Positions 9,288-18,260 of a stretch of DNA of 64,000 nucleotides are shown here, in pieces. The position numbers and the translations under genes were made by a program. Each line of letters opens with the position of its first letter. The stretch's first letter is position 1. The notes under the pieces are model-generated. The model was not told the DNA's origin, ran no database searches, and worked only from the letters and a program-made list of their open reading frames with translations. The stretch is from CALBPI01 sp038521865. GTDB taxonomy: Bacteria > Pseudomonadota > Gammaproteobacteria > Steroidobacterales > Woeseiaceae. Where the stretch lies: assembly GCA_038521865.1 (NCBI GenBank), contig JBCBKO010000001.1, positions 1,054,001 through 1,118,000 of the forward strand, in the 5' to 3' direction.

Positions 9288-10247
9288 TTAAATCTGTGCG
9301 GTTTCAGCCGCGAGCACTCTCTCGCACAGTCTAAAGATGGGGCCAATCGGATCGCTTTCAAGAGGATCGAATACGTGTATGTCCGGCATACCCCGCAGCC
9401 AGGTATGCTGACGTTTGGCCAAACGGCGAGTGGCGGTCATCGCGTCCTGAATCGCCTGCTCATACTCACAGTCGCCCGCCAACCAGGCGGCGATCTGGCG
9501 ATAACCAACCGCTCGCAGGCTGGGTAGATCGGTGTGCACGCCCGGCCGTTTCAGCAACCCCTTAACCTCATCAACGAGACCCGCTTCGACCATTTGCTCG
9601 AATCGCTGCTGAATCCGTTCGTGCAGCACAGTACGGTCGCTCGTCAAAAGAGCCATTCGCGCCACCGTCCAGTCATTGTCGATTTTTTTCGGGTTTGATT
9701 GAAGCGCGCTGATCGGGTGTCCGGTCAATCGATACACTTCCAGCGCTCGCTGGATGCGCTGCGCATCATTCGGCGCAATTCTGGCAGCGGCATCGGGGTC
9801 GACACGCATCAACTCGAGGTGCATCCCAGGCCAGCCGACGCGCTGTGCTTGCGCATCAATCTCGCGCCTGCAGTCAGCGTCTGCCTCTGGCAAATCGGCC
9901 AGGCCATCCAGAAGTCGCTTGAAATACAGCATAGTCCCGCCGACCAACAACGGCGTGCGACCCCTCGCGTGACTGGCCTCGATGGCAACTGTGCAATCCT
10001 GTACGAACTGCGCCACAGAATAGGGTTGCTCGGGATCAACGATGTCGATGAGTGCGTGGGGGTAGCGCGCTAACATCTCGGGTGATGGCTTAGCTGTGCC
10101 AATATTCATACCGCGGTAGACCAGCGCCGAGTCCACACTGATCAAATCCACCGGCAAGCGATCGGCGATTCGCATGGCGACCTCGGTCTTGCCCATGGCC
10201 GTCGGTCCCATCAGGCACAGCACAGTGCCGCGCACGCCCTCAGCCAC
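9288..10247 (-). CDS. miaA: tRNA dimethylallyltransferase MiaA
   Basis: A 319-residue enzyme that adds a dimethylallyl group to A37 of tRNAs reading UNN codons. The P-loop GPTAMGKT is at residues 14-21, followed by DSALVYRGMNIGTAKP, the DPEQPYSV segment and the LVGGTMLYFKRLLDGL motif. The start is taken as the GTG at 10247, which overlaps the mutL stop by one base (TAGTG); this gives the usual family length. The frame stays open to an ATG at 10322 inside mutL, but that would add 25 residues with no family counterpart. Translational coupling to mutL is likely. Confidence 0.95.
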   Translation of the reverse strand: MAEGVRGTVLCLMGPTAMGKTEVAMRIADRLPVDLISVDSALVYRGMNIGTAKPSPEMLARYPHALIDIVDPEQPYSVAQFVQDCTVAIEASHARGRTPLLVGGTMLYFKRLLDGLADLPEADADCRREIDAQAQRVGWPGMHLELMRVDPDAAARIAPNDAQRIQRALEVYRLTGHPISALQSNPKKIDNDWTVARMALLTSDRTVLHERIQQRFEQMVEAGLVDEVKGLLKRPGVHTDLPSLRAVGYRQIAAWLAGDCEYEQAIQDAMTATRRLAKRQHTWLRGMPDIHVFDPLESDPIGPIFRLCERVLAAETAQI

Positions 10248-12016
10248 TACTGCCCCCGAAGAAAGAGGCGATCGAGATCCGACATGCCAAGCTGTGTCCA
10301 AGTGGGTCGGCCGTGATTGCACTGATCCGCCCGATCCGTCGCTTCCATGTCGCGCAGCAGCGCATTCATTTCAGGCAACGTCAGCTGTCGGTTGGCGCGG
10401 ACAGACGCATGACAAGCCATCGTTGCCAATAACTCGTCGGTGAACGCCGCAATCCGACCGCTGCGCCCCAGCGATTCAAAATCGGCGAGCACATCGCGTA
10501 GCAGCGACTCCGCACGAGTGGTGTCGAGCAGTGCAGGAATTTCACGCAGGATCACGGCCTCGGGCCCACCGCGCTCAACGACCATACCGGCCTGCTGCAG
10601 CACTTCCGCGTTCGCCTCGCACAAGTCTGCTTCAGCGCGCGACACATTGAGTCGCAACGGCACCAGGAGCGGTTGGCGAACCATTGCACGATCCGCGTGT
10701 GCCTTCTTCAAGCGCTCGTAGGTAATGCGCTCATGCGCCGCGTGCATATCAACGATCACGAGACCCTCAGCATTCTCAGCAAGAATAAACACGCCGTGAA
10801 TTTGCGCTACCGCGAAGCCTAGCGGCGGTGGCGCATCGTCAACCACGGGAGGAATCGCAGTCGGCATCTCTCGCACAAGATTCGTCCAGTTGGTTGTGCT
10901 GGTTGTGTCCGTGGGTGTTGCGCGGTGCGCATAATTCGGCGTCACCAATGACAGGCCTGACTGAGATACAGGCGCCTGCTGTGCCGGCGATCCGGTTACC
11001 GCATTTCGTTCGGTTCCTGGCTTTGTCGACTGCATGGCATCGGTTACCGTTCGTTGCACCAATGTGTGTATGGCGCCCGAGTCGCGGAATCGCACCTCGG
11101 TTTTGGCGGGGTGCGCGTTCACGTCAACTCGCGTCGGATCCATCGAAATCCACATGACGTAGGCGGGGTGTCTGCCGTGGAACAGGACATCCTGATAGCC
11201 CATTCGCACCGCGTGCATGATCGTTTTGTCACGCACCCATCGCCCGTTGACGAACGCGTATTGCATATCTGGCTGTGAGCGGTTGAACGCCGGTGCTGCG
11301 AGCCATGCATCGATCGCAAGCCCTTCGCGATGCTGACTTGCAGGAATGGCCGCCGCGATGAACTCGGTACCGAGCAATTGCTCGATCCGGCGTTCTGGCC
11401 CTTCGCCGTTCGGTACCGCGGCGAGGTGCAAAGAAGTGCGTCCATTGTGCTTAAGCGTGAAGGCGACCGAGGGATGTGCCAGCGCAAGACGCCGAACGAC
11501 CCGTTCGATATGCGTAAATTCGGTTTTCTCCGTGCGCAGGAACTTTCGGCGCGCCGGCGTGTTGTAGAACAGATCCCGGACCGTCACCCGAGTGCCGCTG
11601 CGCATGGCTGTCGGCACAATGTCATGCGCGGCGCCTCCCTGAACCGCGAGCATCGCACCATGCTCGCCAGACTCAGTGCGCGCCGCGAGTTCCACGCGCG
11701 CGACCGATGCGATACTGGGCAACGCCTCCCCACGGAAGCCGAGAGATGCAACCGCGGACAGGTCTTCAAGGCTCGTAATCTTGCTGGTCGCATGTCGCGA
11801 CAGCGCAAGTGGCAACTCGTCCGCCGGGATGCCAACGCCATCATCAGTGATCTCGATCAGTCGCGCACCGCCGGCCTCGATCGAGATACCAACGTGCTGT
11901 GCGCGCGCATCGAGACTGTTCTCGACCAGCTCCTTGACGACGGAGGCGGGCCGCTCAATGACTTCTCCCGCCGCAATCTGATTGATCAGATGATCGGGCA
12001 GCTGCTGAATGGGCAC
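10247..12016 (-). CDS. mutL: DNA mismatch repair protein MutL, endonuclease-motif type
   Basis: A 589-residue MutL. The N-terminal GHL ATPase has ELVENSLDA (residues 29-37), DDGVGI (about 58-63) and GFRGEALPSI. The linker (about 330-395) is Pro/Thr rich. The C-terminal domain carries all three motifs of nicking MutL proteins: DMHAAHERITYE (about 420-432, a DQHA(x)2E(x)4E match with Met for Gln), ACHASVR (about 532) and CNHGRP (about 565). E. coli MutL lacks these and relies on MutH, so this strain probably makes its own strand nick. It lies 8 bp downstream of the amidase gene, as in E. coli. Confidence 0.97.
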   Translation of the reverse strand: MPIQQLPDHLINQIAAGEVIERPASVVKELVENSLDARAQHVGISIEAGGARLIEITDDGVGIPADELPLALSRHATSKITSLEDLSAVASLGFRGEALPSIASVARVELAARTESGEHGAMLAVQGGAAHDIVPTAMRSGTRVTVRDLFYNTPARRKFLRTEKTEFTHIERVVRRLALAHPSVAFTLKHNGRTSLHLAAVPNGEGPERRIEQLLGTEFIAAAIPASQHREGLAIDAWLAAPAFNRSQPDMQYAFVNGRWVRDKTIMHAVRMGYQDVLFHGRHPAYVMWISMDPTRVDVNAHPAKTEVRFRDSGAIHTLVQRTVTDAMQSTKPGTERNAVTGSPAQQAPVSQSGLSLVTPNYAHRATPTDTTSTTNWTNLVREMPTAIPPVVDDAPPPLGFAVAQIHGVFILAENAEGLVIVDMHAAHERITYERLKKAHADRAMVRQPLLVPLRLNVSRAEADLCEANAEVLQQAGMVVERGGPEAVILREIPALLDTTRAESLLRDVLADFESLGRSGRIAAFTDELLATMACHASVRANRQLTLPEMNALLRDMEATDRADQCNHGRPTWTQLGMSDLDRLFLRGQ

Positions 12017-12024
12017 CGGGTCGA

Positions 12025-13323
12025 TTACCCTCCGGGTATACGCAACACCTGGCCCACGCGGATACGGTCACTCGTCAGAGCGTTTTCCTGGCGCAGACGC
12101 GCCAGACTCACCCTGTAGCGGTCAGCGATTTCACTCAGCGTGTCGCCAGGAGAAATCGTATGGGTTCGTGCGAGCACCTGATTGTGGTCCAACTGTGCAA
12201 AAAGACTATCCACAGGTGGATTTTCCACAAAATGCTCGCGAATACCCGAAAAGATTGCTTGTGCCAGTTTCTCCTGATGCGCCGCGCTGCGCAGATTCTG
12301 CTCTTCCTGCGGATTGGAGATGTAGGCGGTCTCTACAAGAATCGACGGCACATCCGGCGATTTCAGCACGATGAAGCCAGCTTGCTGAACCGTGCGGCGG
12401 TGTAACCGATTCACCCCGCCCATTTGATTGAGTACGAGTTGGCCGATCTCTATCGAGGAATTCAGAGTCGCGGTCTGCGACAGGTCCATCAGCACCCGCG
12501 CAAGGTCGGGCTCTTTGTCGGTCAGCTCCACACCGCCGATGAGCGAGGCGTTTTGATCGGCTGCAAGGCGCCGCGCCGCTTCACTACTCGCACCCTCCAG
12601 TGACAAGGCATACACCGAAGAGCCGCGCGCCCGCCGATCCTCCACCGCATCCGCGTGGATCGATACAAACAAATCAGCATTTGCGCTTCGGGCGATTTCC
12701 ATCCGCGCCCAGTGGTCGATATACACATCTCGGTCGCGGACCATCAGTGCCCGCATACCCGGCTCGGCGTCAATCAATTTGCGCAGTCGCCGCGCAATCG
12801 CGAGCACGACGTCCTTCTCGTAAGTGCGCTGTTTGCCGACCGCACCGGGATCGTGGCCGCCATGCCCAGGATCGAGCACGACCACGATATCGCGACTGGA
12901 GCGAGTCAGACGTTTGACGGTTGGCGTTGCGGCGCGCTCGCCAAGATCGATCACGAGACGTTCCGCACTACCGCGTGCGGGCCCGGCAAGAAAACTGCGC
13001 GCCCTAATCGCGTGGTCGAGATCCAGTACGATACGCAGCCCTTCCTGCCCGCGCTCCGCTGCACGAATCGTGCGAACAACACCGATATCCTTGGGCAAGC
13101 GATCCGCCAAAGCGCCCAACTTTCCGTCAACAATATCGATAACCACCCGATCAGGTTGGCGCAGCGTGAAGAGGTTGTAGCGTGCTGGACCACTAAGGTC
13201 GAAGACCACTCGGGTATGGTTGGCCTCGGTTGAGGCACGGACCCCATTGACGACGGCGCCAGCACCGGCCACCGAGGGTGCCAGGAGCAGAAATAAGCCC
13301 AACAAGCGCAATATCGTCATCAT
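12025..13323 (-). CDS. amiB: N-acetylmuramoyl-L-alanine amidase with AMIN and LysM domains
   Basis: A 432-residue exported zinc amidase that cuts the peptide stem from septal peptidoglycan during daughter cell separation. Order: signal peptide (LLGLFLLLAPSVAGAGA), AMIN domain (NHTRVVFDLSGPARYNLF to about residue 120) for envelope targeting, Amidase_3 domain (VVLDPGHGGHDPGAVG, YEKDVVL, SIHADAV, LVETAYISN) and a C-terminal LysM domain (HTISPGDTLSEIADRYRVSL). The start is the first of two consecutive ATGs at 13323, where the signal peptide begins; an ATG at 13341 would add six residues. Position between tsaE and mutL matches amiB of E. coli. Activity in this family needs an EnvC/NlpD-type activator, not seen here. 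Confidence 0.93.
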   Translation of the reverse strand: MMTILRLLGLFLLLAPSVAGAGAVVNGVRASTEANHTRVVFDLSGPARYNLFTLRQPDRVVIDIVDGKLGALADRLPKDIGVVRTIRAAERGQEGLRIVLDLDHAIRARSFLAGPARGSAERLVIDLGERAATPTVKRLTRSSRDIVVVLDPGHGGHDPGAVGKQRTYEKDVVLAIARRLRKLIDAEPGMRALMVRDRDVYIDHWARMEIARSANADLFVSIHADAVEDRRARGSSVYALSLEGASSEAARRLAADQNASLIGGVELTDKEPDLARVLMDLSQTATLNSSIEIGQLVLNQMGGVNRLHRRTVQQAGFIVLKSPDVPSILVETAYISNPQEEQNLRSAAHQEKLAQAIFSGIREHFVENPPVDSLFAQLDHNQVLARTHTISPGDTLSEIADRYRVSLARLRQENALTSDRIRVGQVLRIPGG

Positions 13324-13426
13324 CGGTCGATCGCATCGCATTATGTTGGGTGGATACTATCCCTGCATACAGCTCGATTTCAATAAAAACTCAACTAAAT
13401 TATAGAAGTAGAGTTGCAACCTAACC

Positions 13427-13912
13427 TTAATTCGTAAGCACTGCCTGCAATACCGACTGCCCAATCGGGCTGCCGGCAGCGACCATCGCCGCTCGACCCT
13501 CGCCTTCGGGTCTCAGCCGAATATCCAAATCTGCGTCCGAAACAAGCTCCGGAACGCGCTCCGGCCATTCGACAATGCGGATGCTGTCGGTGAGATCGCG
13601 CCAACCCAGGAATTCGAGCTCCGACGCATCGGCCAACCTGTACAGATCGAGATGGGTGACGGTTGAAAACTCAAGTTGATACGGCTCGAGCAGGGCGTAG
13701 GTCGGACTCGGAACGGAGCCAGTGTGCCCCAATCCACGAATCAAGCCGCGCGCCAACGAGGTCTTGCCGGCGCCAAGATCACCGGTGAGCGTGAGTAACA
13801 TTGACGTCGCATTCGCGCGTTGAATCGCTGCGGCCAGTAGACCACCGAATGCGGTGGTGGCGCCTTCGTCAGTCAGGTGAATGCCGTAGGTCAGTGGCGC
13901 GGATTGAGCCAA
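13427..13912 (-). CDS. tsaE: tRNA threonylcarbamoyladenosine biosynthesis ATPase TsaE
   Basis: A 161-residue P-loop ATPase of the TsaBDE complex that makes t6A37 in ANN-decoding tRNAs. GDLGAGKT lies at residues 44-51, followed by VPSPTYALLEPY and HLDLYRLADASELEFLGW, all hallmarks of the family. No ATG is available: the best start is a TTG at 13912, inside the last codons of nnr, giving a 22-bp overlap and presumably coupled translation. The gene is followed by about 100 bp before the amidase, which contains AT-rich sequence including TATAAT on the minus strand near 13402. Confidence 0.95.
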   Translation of the reverse strand: MAQSAPLTYGIHLTDEGATTAFGGLLAAAIQRANATSMLLTLTGDLGAGKTSLARGLIRGLGHTGSVPSPTYALLEPYQLEFSTVTHLDLYRLADASELEFLGWRDLTDSIRIVEWPERVPELVSDADLDIRLRPEGEGRAAMVAAGSPIGQSVLQAVLTN

Positions 13913-15387
13913 TGCCTGAGCTCTCCGAGCAGCTCACCCGCCAACAAACCGCGCTCGCCACGACGCGCTGCGGAATCACCGGCCAATGCATGCACCAATA
14001 CCCCGGTGCGCGCCGCCGTGGCCGGGGCAAGGCCCTGTGCTAATAAGGCAGCAATCAAGCCGGTGAGCACATCACCCATGCCAGGTGCCGACATGCCTGG
14101 GTTGCCAAACGGGCAAATGCTCGGTGTCGATCCGCCGTCGGAGACCAGCGTTCCCGCCCCTTTCAAGACGACAATGGCTCCGGTCATCGCTTGCAGCTCC
14201 GCCAGGGCGACTAAACGATCGGATTGCACCGACTGCGGGTTGGTACCGAGCAAACGTGCCGCTTCGCCCGGGTGCGGCGTGATGATGCAAGGCGCCTCCA
14301 GACTGCGCCACACGCCATTGTCTTCACTCATGAGATTAAGCGCATCAGCGTCGAGCACCATGGGCTTTCCAGAGGCGAGAACACGCCCGAGCAGCATGCG
14401 ACTCCATTCGGTGACGTCCAAACCTGGTCCACACGCAATGACAGTTGCCCGCGCAATCAGTTGATCGATGGCGGCTTCGTCCTCAACACCATCGGTCATC
14501 AATTCCGGACGGGCCGCGACCATACTTGCGGCATGTGACTTTGCGGTTGCGACGGTCACAAGACCAGCGCCACCCCGCAGCGCCGCCTCGGCACTCAAGC
14601 GCGCGGCGCCCGGCATACCCTCAGCGCCACCGACACAAAGCACATGGCCGAATTGTCCTTTGTGCGCGTTTAGATCGCGTCGGGGTAGCGTCTCTGCAAC
14701 TTCGTCCCGATATTGGCGACGCAAGACGGGCGTCGTCTCGGCATACACCGCGCGCGGCAACTCCAGATCGGCGAACACCAGACGGCCGCAATGCGCGGGA
14801 CCTGCCGCCAGAAACAGACCGCTGTTGAGCCCAACAAAAGTCACCGTCAGGTCGGCCTGCACCGCGATCCCGCGGACAATGCCGGTATCGCCATCGAGTC
14901 CTGACGGAATATCAAGAGACGTCACTGGTGTGGCCGCGGTGTTAAGGACTCGGATCGCCGCCGCGTACTCGTCCGCAACGTCGCGCTTTAACCCGCTGCC
15001 GATAAGGGCATCCACGACCATGCCAACCCCCTCGACCAACGCCGGATCCCAAGCCCGCAGTCGCCCGCCAGCGGCAGCAAACTCCTCGTAGGCGCGCGCC
15101 GCATCCCCGCTTAAGTCCTCCGGATCACTGAACGCAACAACGCGGACCGCCAATCCCGCGGCACGAGCCAGCCGCGCAACCACGTAGCCATCGCCGGCAT
15201 TATTACCACCACCACAGAGCACGAGCAGGGAGCGCAGTCCCGGATAGCGCTGATTCATGACGGACAATGCAGCAGCGCCGGCTCGGCGCATGAGCGTATA
15301 GCCGGGCACGCCGAACTGATCGATAGCGCGCTGATCGAGCTCGCGCACACCATTAGCAGAGAAAATATCAACCGGCAGGGTAATCAC
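13891..15387 (-). CDS. nnr: Bifunctional NAD(P)H-hydrate epimerase / ADP-dependent NAD(P)H-hydrate dehydratase
   Basis: A 498-residue repair enzyme. The N-terminal YjeF_N epimerase (to about 215) has CGGGNNAGDGYVVAR and SLDIPSGLDGDTG; the C-terminal ribokinase-like dehydratase has VLDADALN, ITPHPGEAARLL, VVLKGAGTLV and GMSAPGMGDVLTG. Together they return hydrated NADHX/NADPHX to usable cofactor at the cost of ADP. The start is a GTG at 15387, seven bases after a perfect TATAAT on the minus strand, with no Shine-Dalgarno, so the message may be leaderless. It is divergent from queG with only 21 bp between the start codons, and overlaps tsaE downstream. Confidence 0.95.
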   Translation of the reverse strand: MITLPVDIFSANGVRELDQRAIDQFGVPGYTLMRRAGAAALSVMNQRYPGLRSLLVLCGGGNNAGDGYVVARLARAAGLAVRVVAFSDPEDLSGDAARAYEEFAAAGGRLRAWDPALVEGVGMVVDALIGSGLKRDVADEYAAAIRVLNTAATPVTSLDIPSGLDGDTGIVRGIAVQADLTVTFVGLNSGLFLAAGPAHCGRLVFADLELPRAVYAETTPVLRRQYRDEVAETLPRRDLNAHKGQFGHVLCVGGAEGMPGAARLSAEAALRGGAGLVTVATAKSHAASMVAARPELMTDGVEDEAAIDQLIARATVIACGPGLDVTEWSRMLLGRVLASGKPMVLDADALNLMSEDNGVWRSLEAPCIITPHPGEAARLLGTNPQSVQSDRLVALAELQAMTGAIVVLKGAGTLVSDGGSTPSICPFGNPGMSAPGMGDVLTGLIAALLAQGLAPATAARTGVLVHALAGDSAARRGERGLLAGELLGELRHWLNPRH

Positions 15388-15394
15388 GTCTCGA

Positions 15395-15402
15395 ATTATA
15401 CT
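15395..15402. promoter_or_regulatory. Shared symmetrical -10 box for divergent queG and nnr
   Basis: The 8-bp ATTATACT reads TATACT forward (15397-15402) and TATAAT in reverse (15400-15395). Start codons lie 6 bp (queG ATG, 15409) and 7 bp (nnr GTG, 15387) away. No good -35 hexamer is visible on either side and neither gene has a Shine-Dalgarno. If used, both transcripts would start at or within a base or two of the start codon. Confidence 0.5.
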
Positions 15403-15408
15403 CCGGGA

Positions 15409-16509
15409 ATGTCGTCAGACGAATCCAATGCACGTTTGCGATCCCTGTACCGCACCATCGAGCAAACGGCTTATGCGCTCGGATTCGATGCATTCGGGGT
15501 AAGCGACATTGATCTCGACCAAGCCGGCGACCGCCTGCAGCGTTGGCTGGCCGAGCATCGGCATGGCGACATGGAGTGGATGGCGCGGCATGGCGAGAAG
15601 CGCTGGAAGCCAGATTTACTGGTGCCCGGCACTGTGCGTGCAATCTGTGTGCGGCTCGACTATCTACCCGAGGACGCCGAGCAGGCAATCGCGATGCTTG
15701 ACCACCCCAACAAAGCTTACGTCTCGCGCTACGCGCTGGGACGCGACTACCACAAAGTCATGCGACCGCGCTTACAGAAGCTTGCGGCGGCGGTCGAGGA
15801 AAAAATCGGTCAATTTGGCTATCGGGCTTTCGTCGACAGCGCGCCCGTGATGGAAAAACCGCTGGCACAAAAAGCCGGGCTCGGCTGGATCGGGAAACAC
15901 ACCAACCTGATCAACAAGCGCGCAGGTTCATGGTTTTTTCTCGGGGAGCTGTACACAGATCTCGAATTACCGGTCGATACACCGTCGACCGATCACTGCG
16001 GCAGTTGCACGACCTGTATAGAGGTGTGCCCAACGCGCGCGATAACAGGACCGTATGAACTCGATGCGCGCCGGTGTATTTCCTATCTGACAATAGAGAA
16101 GGATGGCCCGATTCCCGAAGGTCTGCGCAAGGGTATCGGCAATCGAATCTATGGCTGTGATGACTGCCAGCTGTTTTGTCCATGGAACAAGTTTGCGCGC
16201 ATCAGCGAGGAAACGGACTTCGCCCCTCGGCACGGCTTGAACGACGCACAACTCGCGGCACTCGCGATGCAATCAGAAACCGATTGGTTGTCGGACATGG
16301 CTGGCAGCGCGATCCGTCGAATCGGCTTCGCAAGATGGCGGCGCAACCTTGCCGTAGCGCTCGGTAATGCGAACGATCCCGACACCGCGATTGACGCCGC
16401 ACTGGAGCATCTCGCACAGTGCGACGACGCACTGGTCGCCGAACATGCCCGCTGGGGGCAAACACAACGCCGTGCGCTCGCCGAGGAGTCCGTACATGAA
16501 CGCGCCTGA
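15409..16509 (+). CDS. queG: Epoxyqueuosine reductase QueG
   Basis: A 366-residue cobalamin and iron-sulfur enzyme that carries out the last step of queuosine synthesis on tRNA. Two 4Fe-4S sites are seen: CGSCTTCIEVCPTRAI (about residues 197-212) and CDDCQLFCPWNKF (about 249-261). The N-terminal half has the DUF1730 domain (GDMEWMARHGEKR, VRLDYLP). The ATG at 15409 has no Shine-Dalgarno but sits 6 bp after a TATACT box. Its stop overlaps ppk2 by 14 bp. The position next to nnr mirrors E. coli yjeS-yjeF. Confidence 0.96.
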   Translation: MSSDESNARLRSLYRTIEQTAYALGFDAFGVSDIDLDQAGDRLQRWLAEHRHGDMEWMARHGEKRWKPDLLVPGTVRAICVRLDYLPEDAEQAIAMLDHPNKAYVSRYALGRDYHKVMRPRLQKLAAAVEEKIGQFGYRAFVDSAPVMEKPLAQKAGLGWIGKHTNLINKRAGSWFFLGELYTDLELPVDTPSTDHCGSCTTCIEVCPTRAITGPYELDARRCISYLTIEKDGPIPEGLRKGIGNRIYGCDDCQLFCPWNKFARISEETDFAPRHGLNDAQLAALAMQSETDWLSDMAGSAIRRIGFARWRRNLAVALGNANDPDTAIDAALEHLAQCDDALVAEHARWGQTQRRALAEESVHERA

Positions 16510-17383
16510 TATCTCACTGAGTGACAACCCCTGGCTTGCTGCCACTGATGGTAGTTTCGACCTCGGCAGGATGGTGACACTCCACGGCGAACGCCTCGAT
16601 CGAAAGCCGGCTAAGAAGACCCTGCGCCGTACCGTGCAACGTATTGCGACGGCTCAGCGAATGCTCTACGCGCAAAACAGGTTTGCTGTCCTGCTGGTGT
16701 TCCAGGCCATGGACGCAGCCGGCAAAGACAGCACGATCCGCAATGTGTTGTCGGGCGTTAATCCGGCGGGCTGCCAGGTTTGGAGCTTCAAACGTCCCTC
16801 CACGCTCGAACTCGATCATGACTTCCTCTGGCGCACCACCAAACGACTCCCCGAACGCGGTCGTATCGGCGTGTTCAACCGCAGTCAGTATGAAGAAGTG
16901 CTTGTCGTTCGAGTGCACCCGGGCATTCTGAACAATCAGCAACTGCCCTACCCCATCGATCCCGACACGATATGGGAGGATCGCCTGCATTCCATTCGTG
17001 AACAGGAAGCGCACCTGGCACGCAACGGCACGGTCATTTTGAAGTTCTTCCTGAATGTATCGCGCGAAGAGCAACGACAGCGATTCCTGGCGCGGCTCTC
17101 GGAGCCCGAAAAGAACTGGAAGTTCGAACCGAATGACGTGCGGGAACGTCGCAACTGGACGGAATATATGGCCGCCTATCAATCGGCGATCGAGTCAACG
17201 TCAAAACCCTGGGCGCCCTGGTATTGCATCCCCGCGGACGACAAGCGCGCCATGCGTATCGAGGTCGCTAAAATCGTTGCGATAACGTTAGAGCGCCTGC
17301 CGCTCGCATTTCCGGTAACCAACGCCGCAGACCAGGCAACGCACGATTTGATGCACGCGGAACTGCTCGCAGAGGAAGACTAG
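16496..17383 (+). CDS. ppk2: PPK2-family polyphosphate:nucleotide phosphotransferase
   Basis: A 295-residue kinase that moves phosphate between polyphosphate and nucleotides. The P-loop is FQAMDAAGKDSTIRNV (about residues 69-84); the Walker B-like FNRSQYEEVLVVRVHP and the lid region (RRNWTEYMAAYQ) follow. The arrangement matches single-domain class III PPK2 enzymes, which phosphorylate AMP or ADP; the exact substrate cannot be read from sequence. The ATG at 16496 follows GAGGAG at good spacing and overlaps queG by 14 bp, so the two are coupled. It converges on panC with 7 bp between. Confidence 0.92.
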   Translation: MNAPDISLSDNPWLAATDGSFDLGRMVTLHGERLDRKPAKKTLRRTVQRIATAQRMLYAQNRFAVLLVFQAMDAAGKDSTIRNVLSGVNPAGCQVWSFKRPSTLELDHDFLWRTTKRLPERGRIGVFNRSQYEEVLVVRVHPGILNNQQLPYPIDPDTIWEDRLHSIREQEAHLARNGTVILKFFLNVSREEQRQRFLARLSEPEKNWKFEPNDVRERRNWTEYMAAYQSAIESTSKPWAPWYCIPADDKRAMRIEVAKIVAITLERLPLAFPVTNAADQATHDLMHAELLAEED

Positions 17384-17390
17384 AACGTAC

Positions 17391-18245
17391 TCAATCGGTG
17401 AGTGCCACTTCCAGATTATCGATCAGGCGCGCGCGTCCCAGAGTCGCGGCGCCGAGAACCACCCAACGTGCGTCAGTCGGTGAGGATTTTTTCAGCGTGA
17501 GCGGATCGCGGATGGTCACATAGTCGGGCAGGAAGCCCGCCTCTTCCAATGTGGCGCGTGCCTCGGCGCGCAGTGACTTGTAGTTGCGCTCACCCGCAAG
17601 CAGGGAATCGGAGATGCTCTGCAGTTGTTGGTAGAGCAATGGCGCCAGGGCACGTTCCTCTGCGGTGAGATACTGGTTGCGCGAGCTCATCGCCAAACCA
17701 TCGACTTCGCGCTCGGTCTCGACCTTCACGACGTTCACTGGGAGTGACAAATCGCGCACCATGTGGCGAATCACAAGCACTTGCTGATAGTCCTTCTGCC
17801 CGAACACAGCAACGTCCGGCGTCACCATGGAGAACAATCGGCAAACAACGCTGGCAACGCCATCGAAGTGTCCAGGTCGGTGTCGACCGTCCAACATGCT
17901 AGTGATGCCCGGCACACTCACGATCGTCGCATTGCGAACGCCGTAGGGATACATCGCTGTTTCATCCGGCGTGAACACCAAATCCGCCCCAACGCTCATG
18001 AGTTGCCGGCAGTCCTCTGCGAGCGTCCTTGGATAGGCCCCGAAGTCCTCGTTCGCACCGAACTGTGTCGGATTCACGTAGATACTAACCACGACGTGGT
18101 CGGCTAGCTCAGCGGCTTTGCGAACCAGGGCGAGGTGGCCCGCATGCAGATTACCCATGGTTGGCACGAACGCGATTCTTGCGCCGGTATCACGCCAGGT
18201 CTGAATCTGCTCGCGCAGTACAGAGACCGCCTGAATAACCTCCAT
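17391..18245 (-). CDS. panC: Pantothenate synthetase
   Basis: A 284-residue enzyme that condenses pantoate and beta-alanine with ATP, the final step of vitamin B5 synthesis. It has FVPTMGNLHAGH with the HIGH-like HAGH at residues 34-37, SIYVNPTQFG, the GQKDYQQ segment and the KMSKS-like SSRNQYL region. Length is usual. It lies 15 bp downstream of panB in the same direction, forming a panBC pair. Confidence 0.97.
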   Translation of the reverse strand: MEVIQAVSVLREQIQTWRDTGARIAFVPTMGNLHAGHLALVRKAAELADHVVVSIYVNPTQFGANEDFGAYPRTLAEDCRQLMSVGADLVFTPDETAMYPYGVRNATIVSVPGITSMLDGRHRPGHFDGVASVVCRLFSMVTPDVAVFGQKDYQQVLVIRHMVRDLSLPVNVVKVETEREVDGLAMSSRNQYLTAEERALAPLLYQQLQSISDSLLAGERNYKSLRAEARATLEEAGFLPDYVTIRDPLTLKKSSPTDARWVVLGAATLGRARLIDNLEVALTD

Positions 18246-18260
18246 TGTGCTATCGAACGC

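Noticed and set aside
11330..12118. A 262-codon open frame on the plus strand opposite mutL.
   Set aside because: Antisense to the conserved MutL ATPase domain, with low-complexity basic composition.
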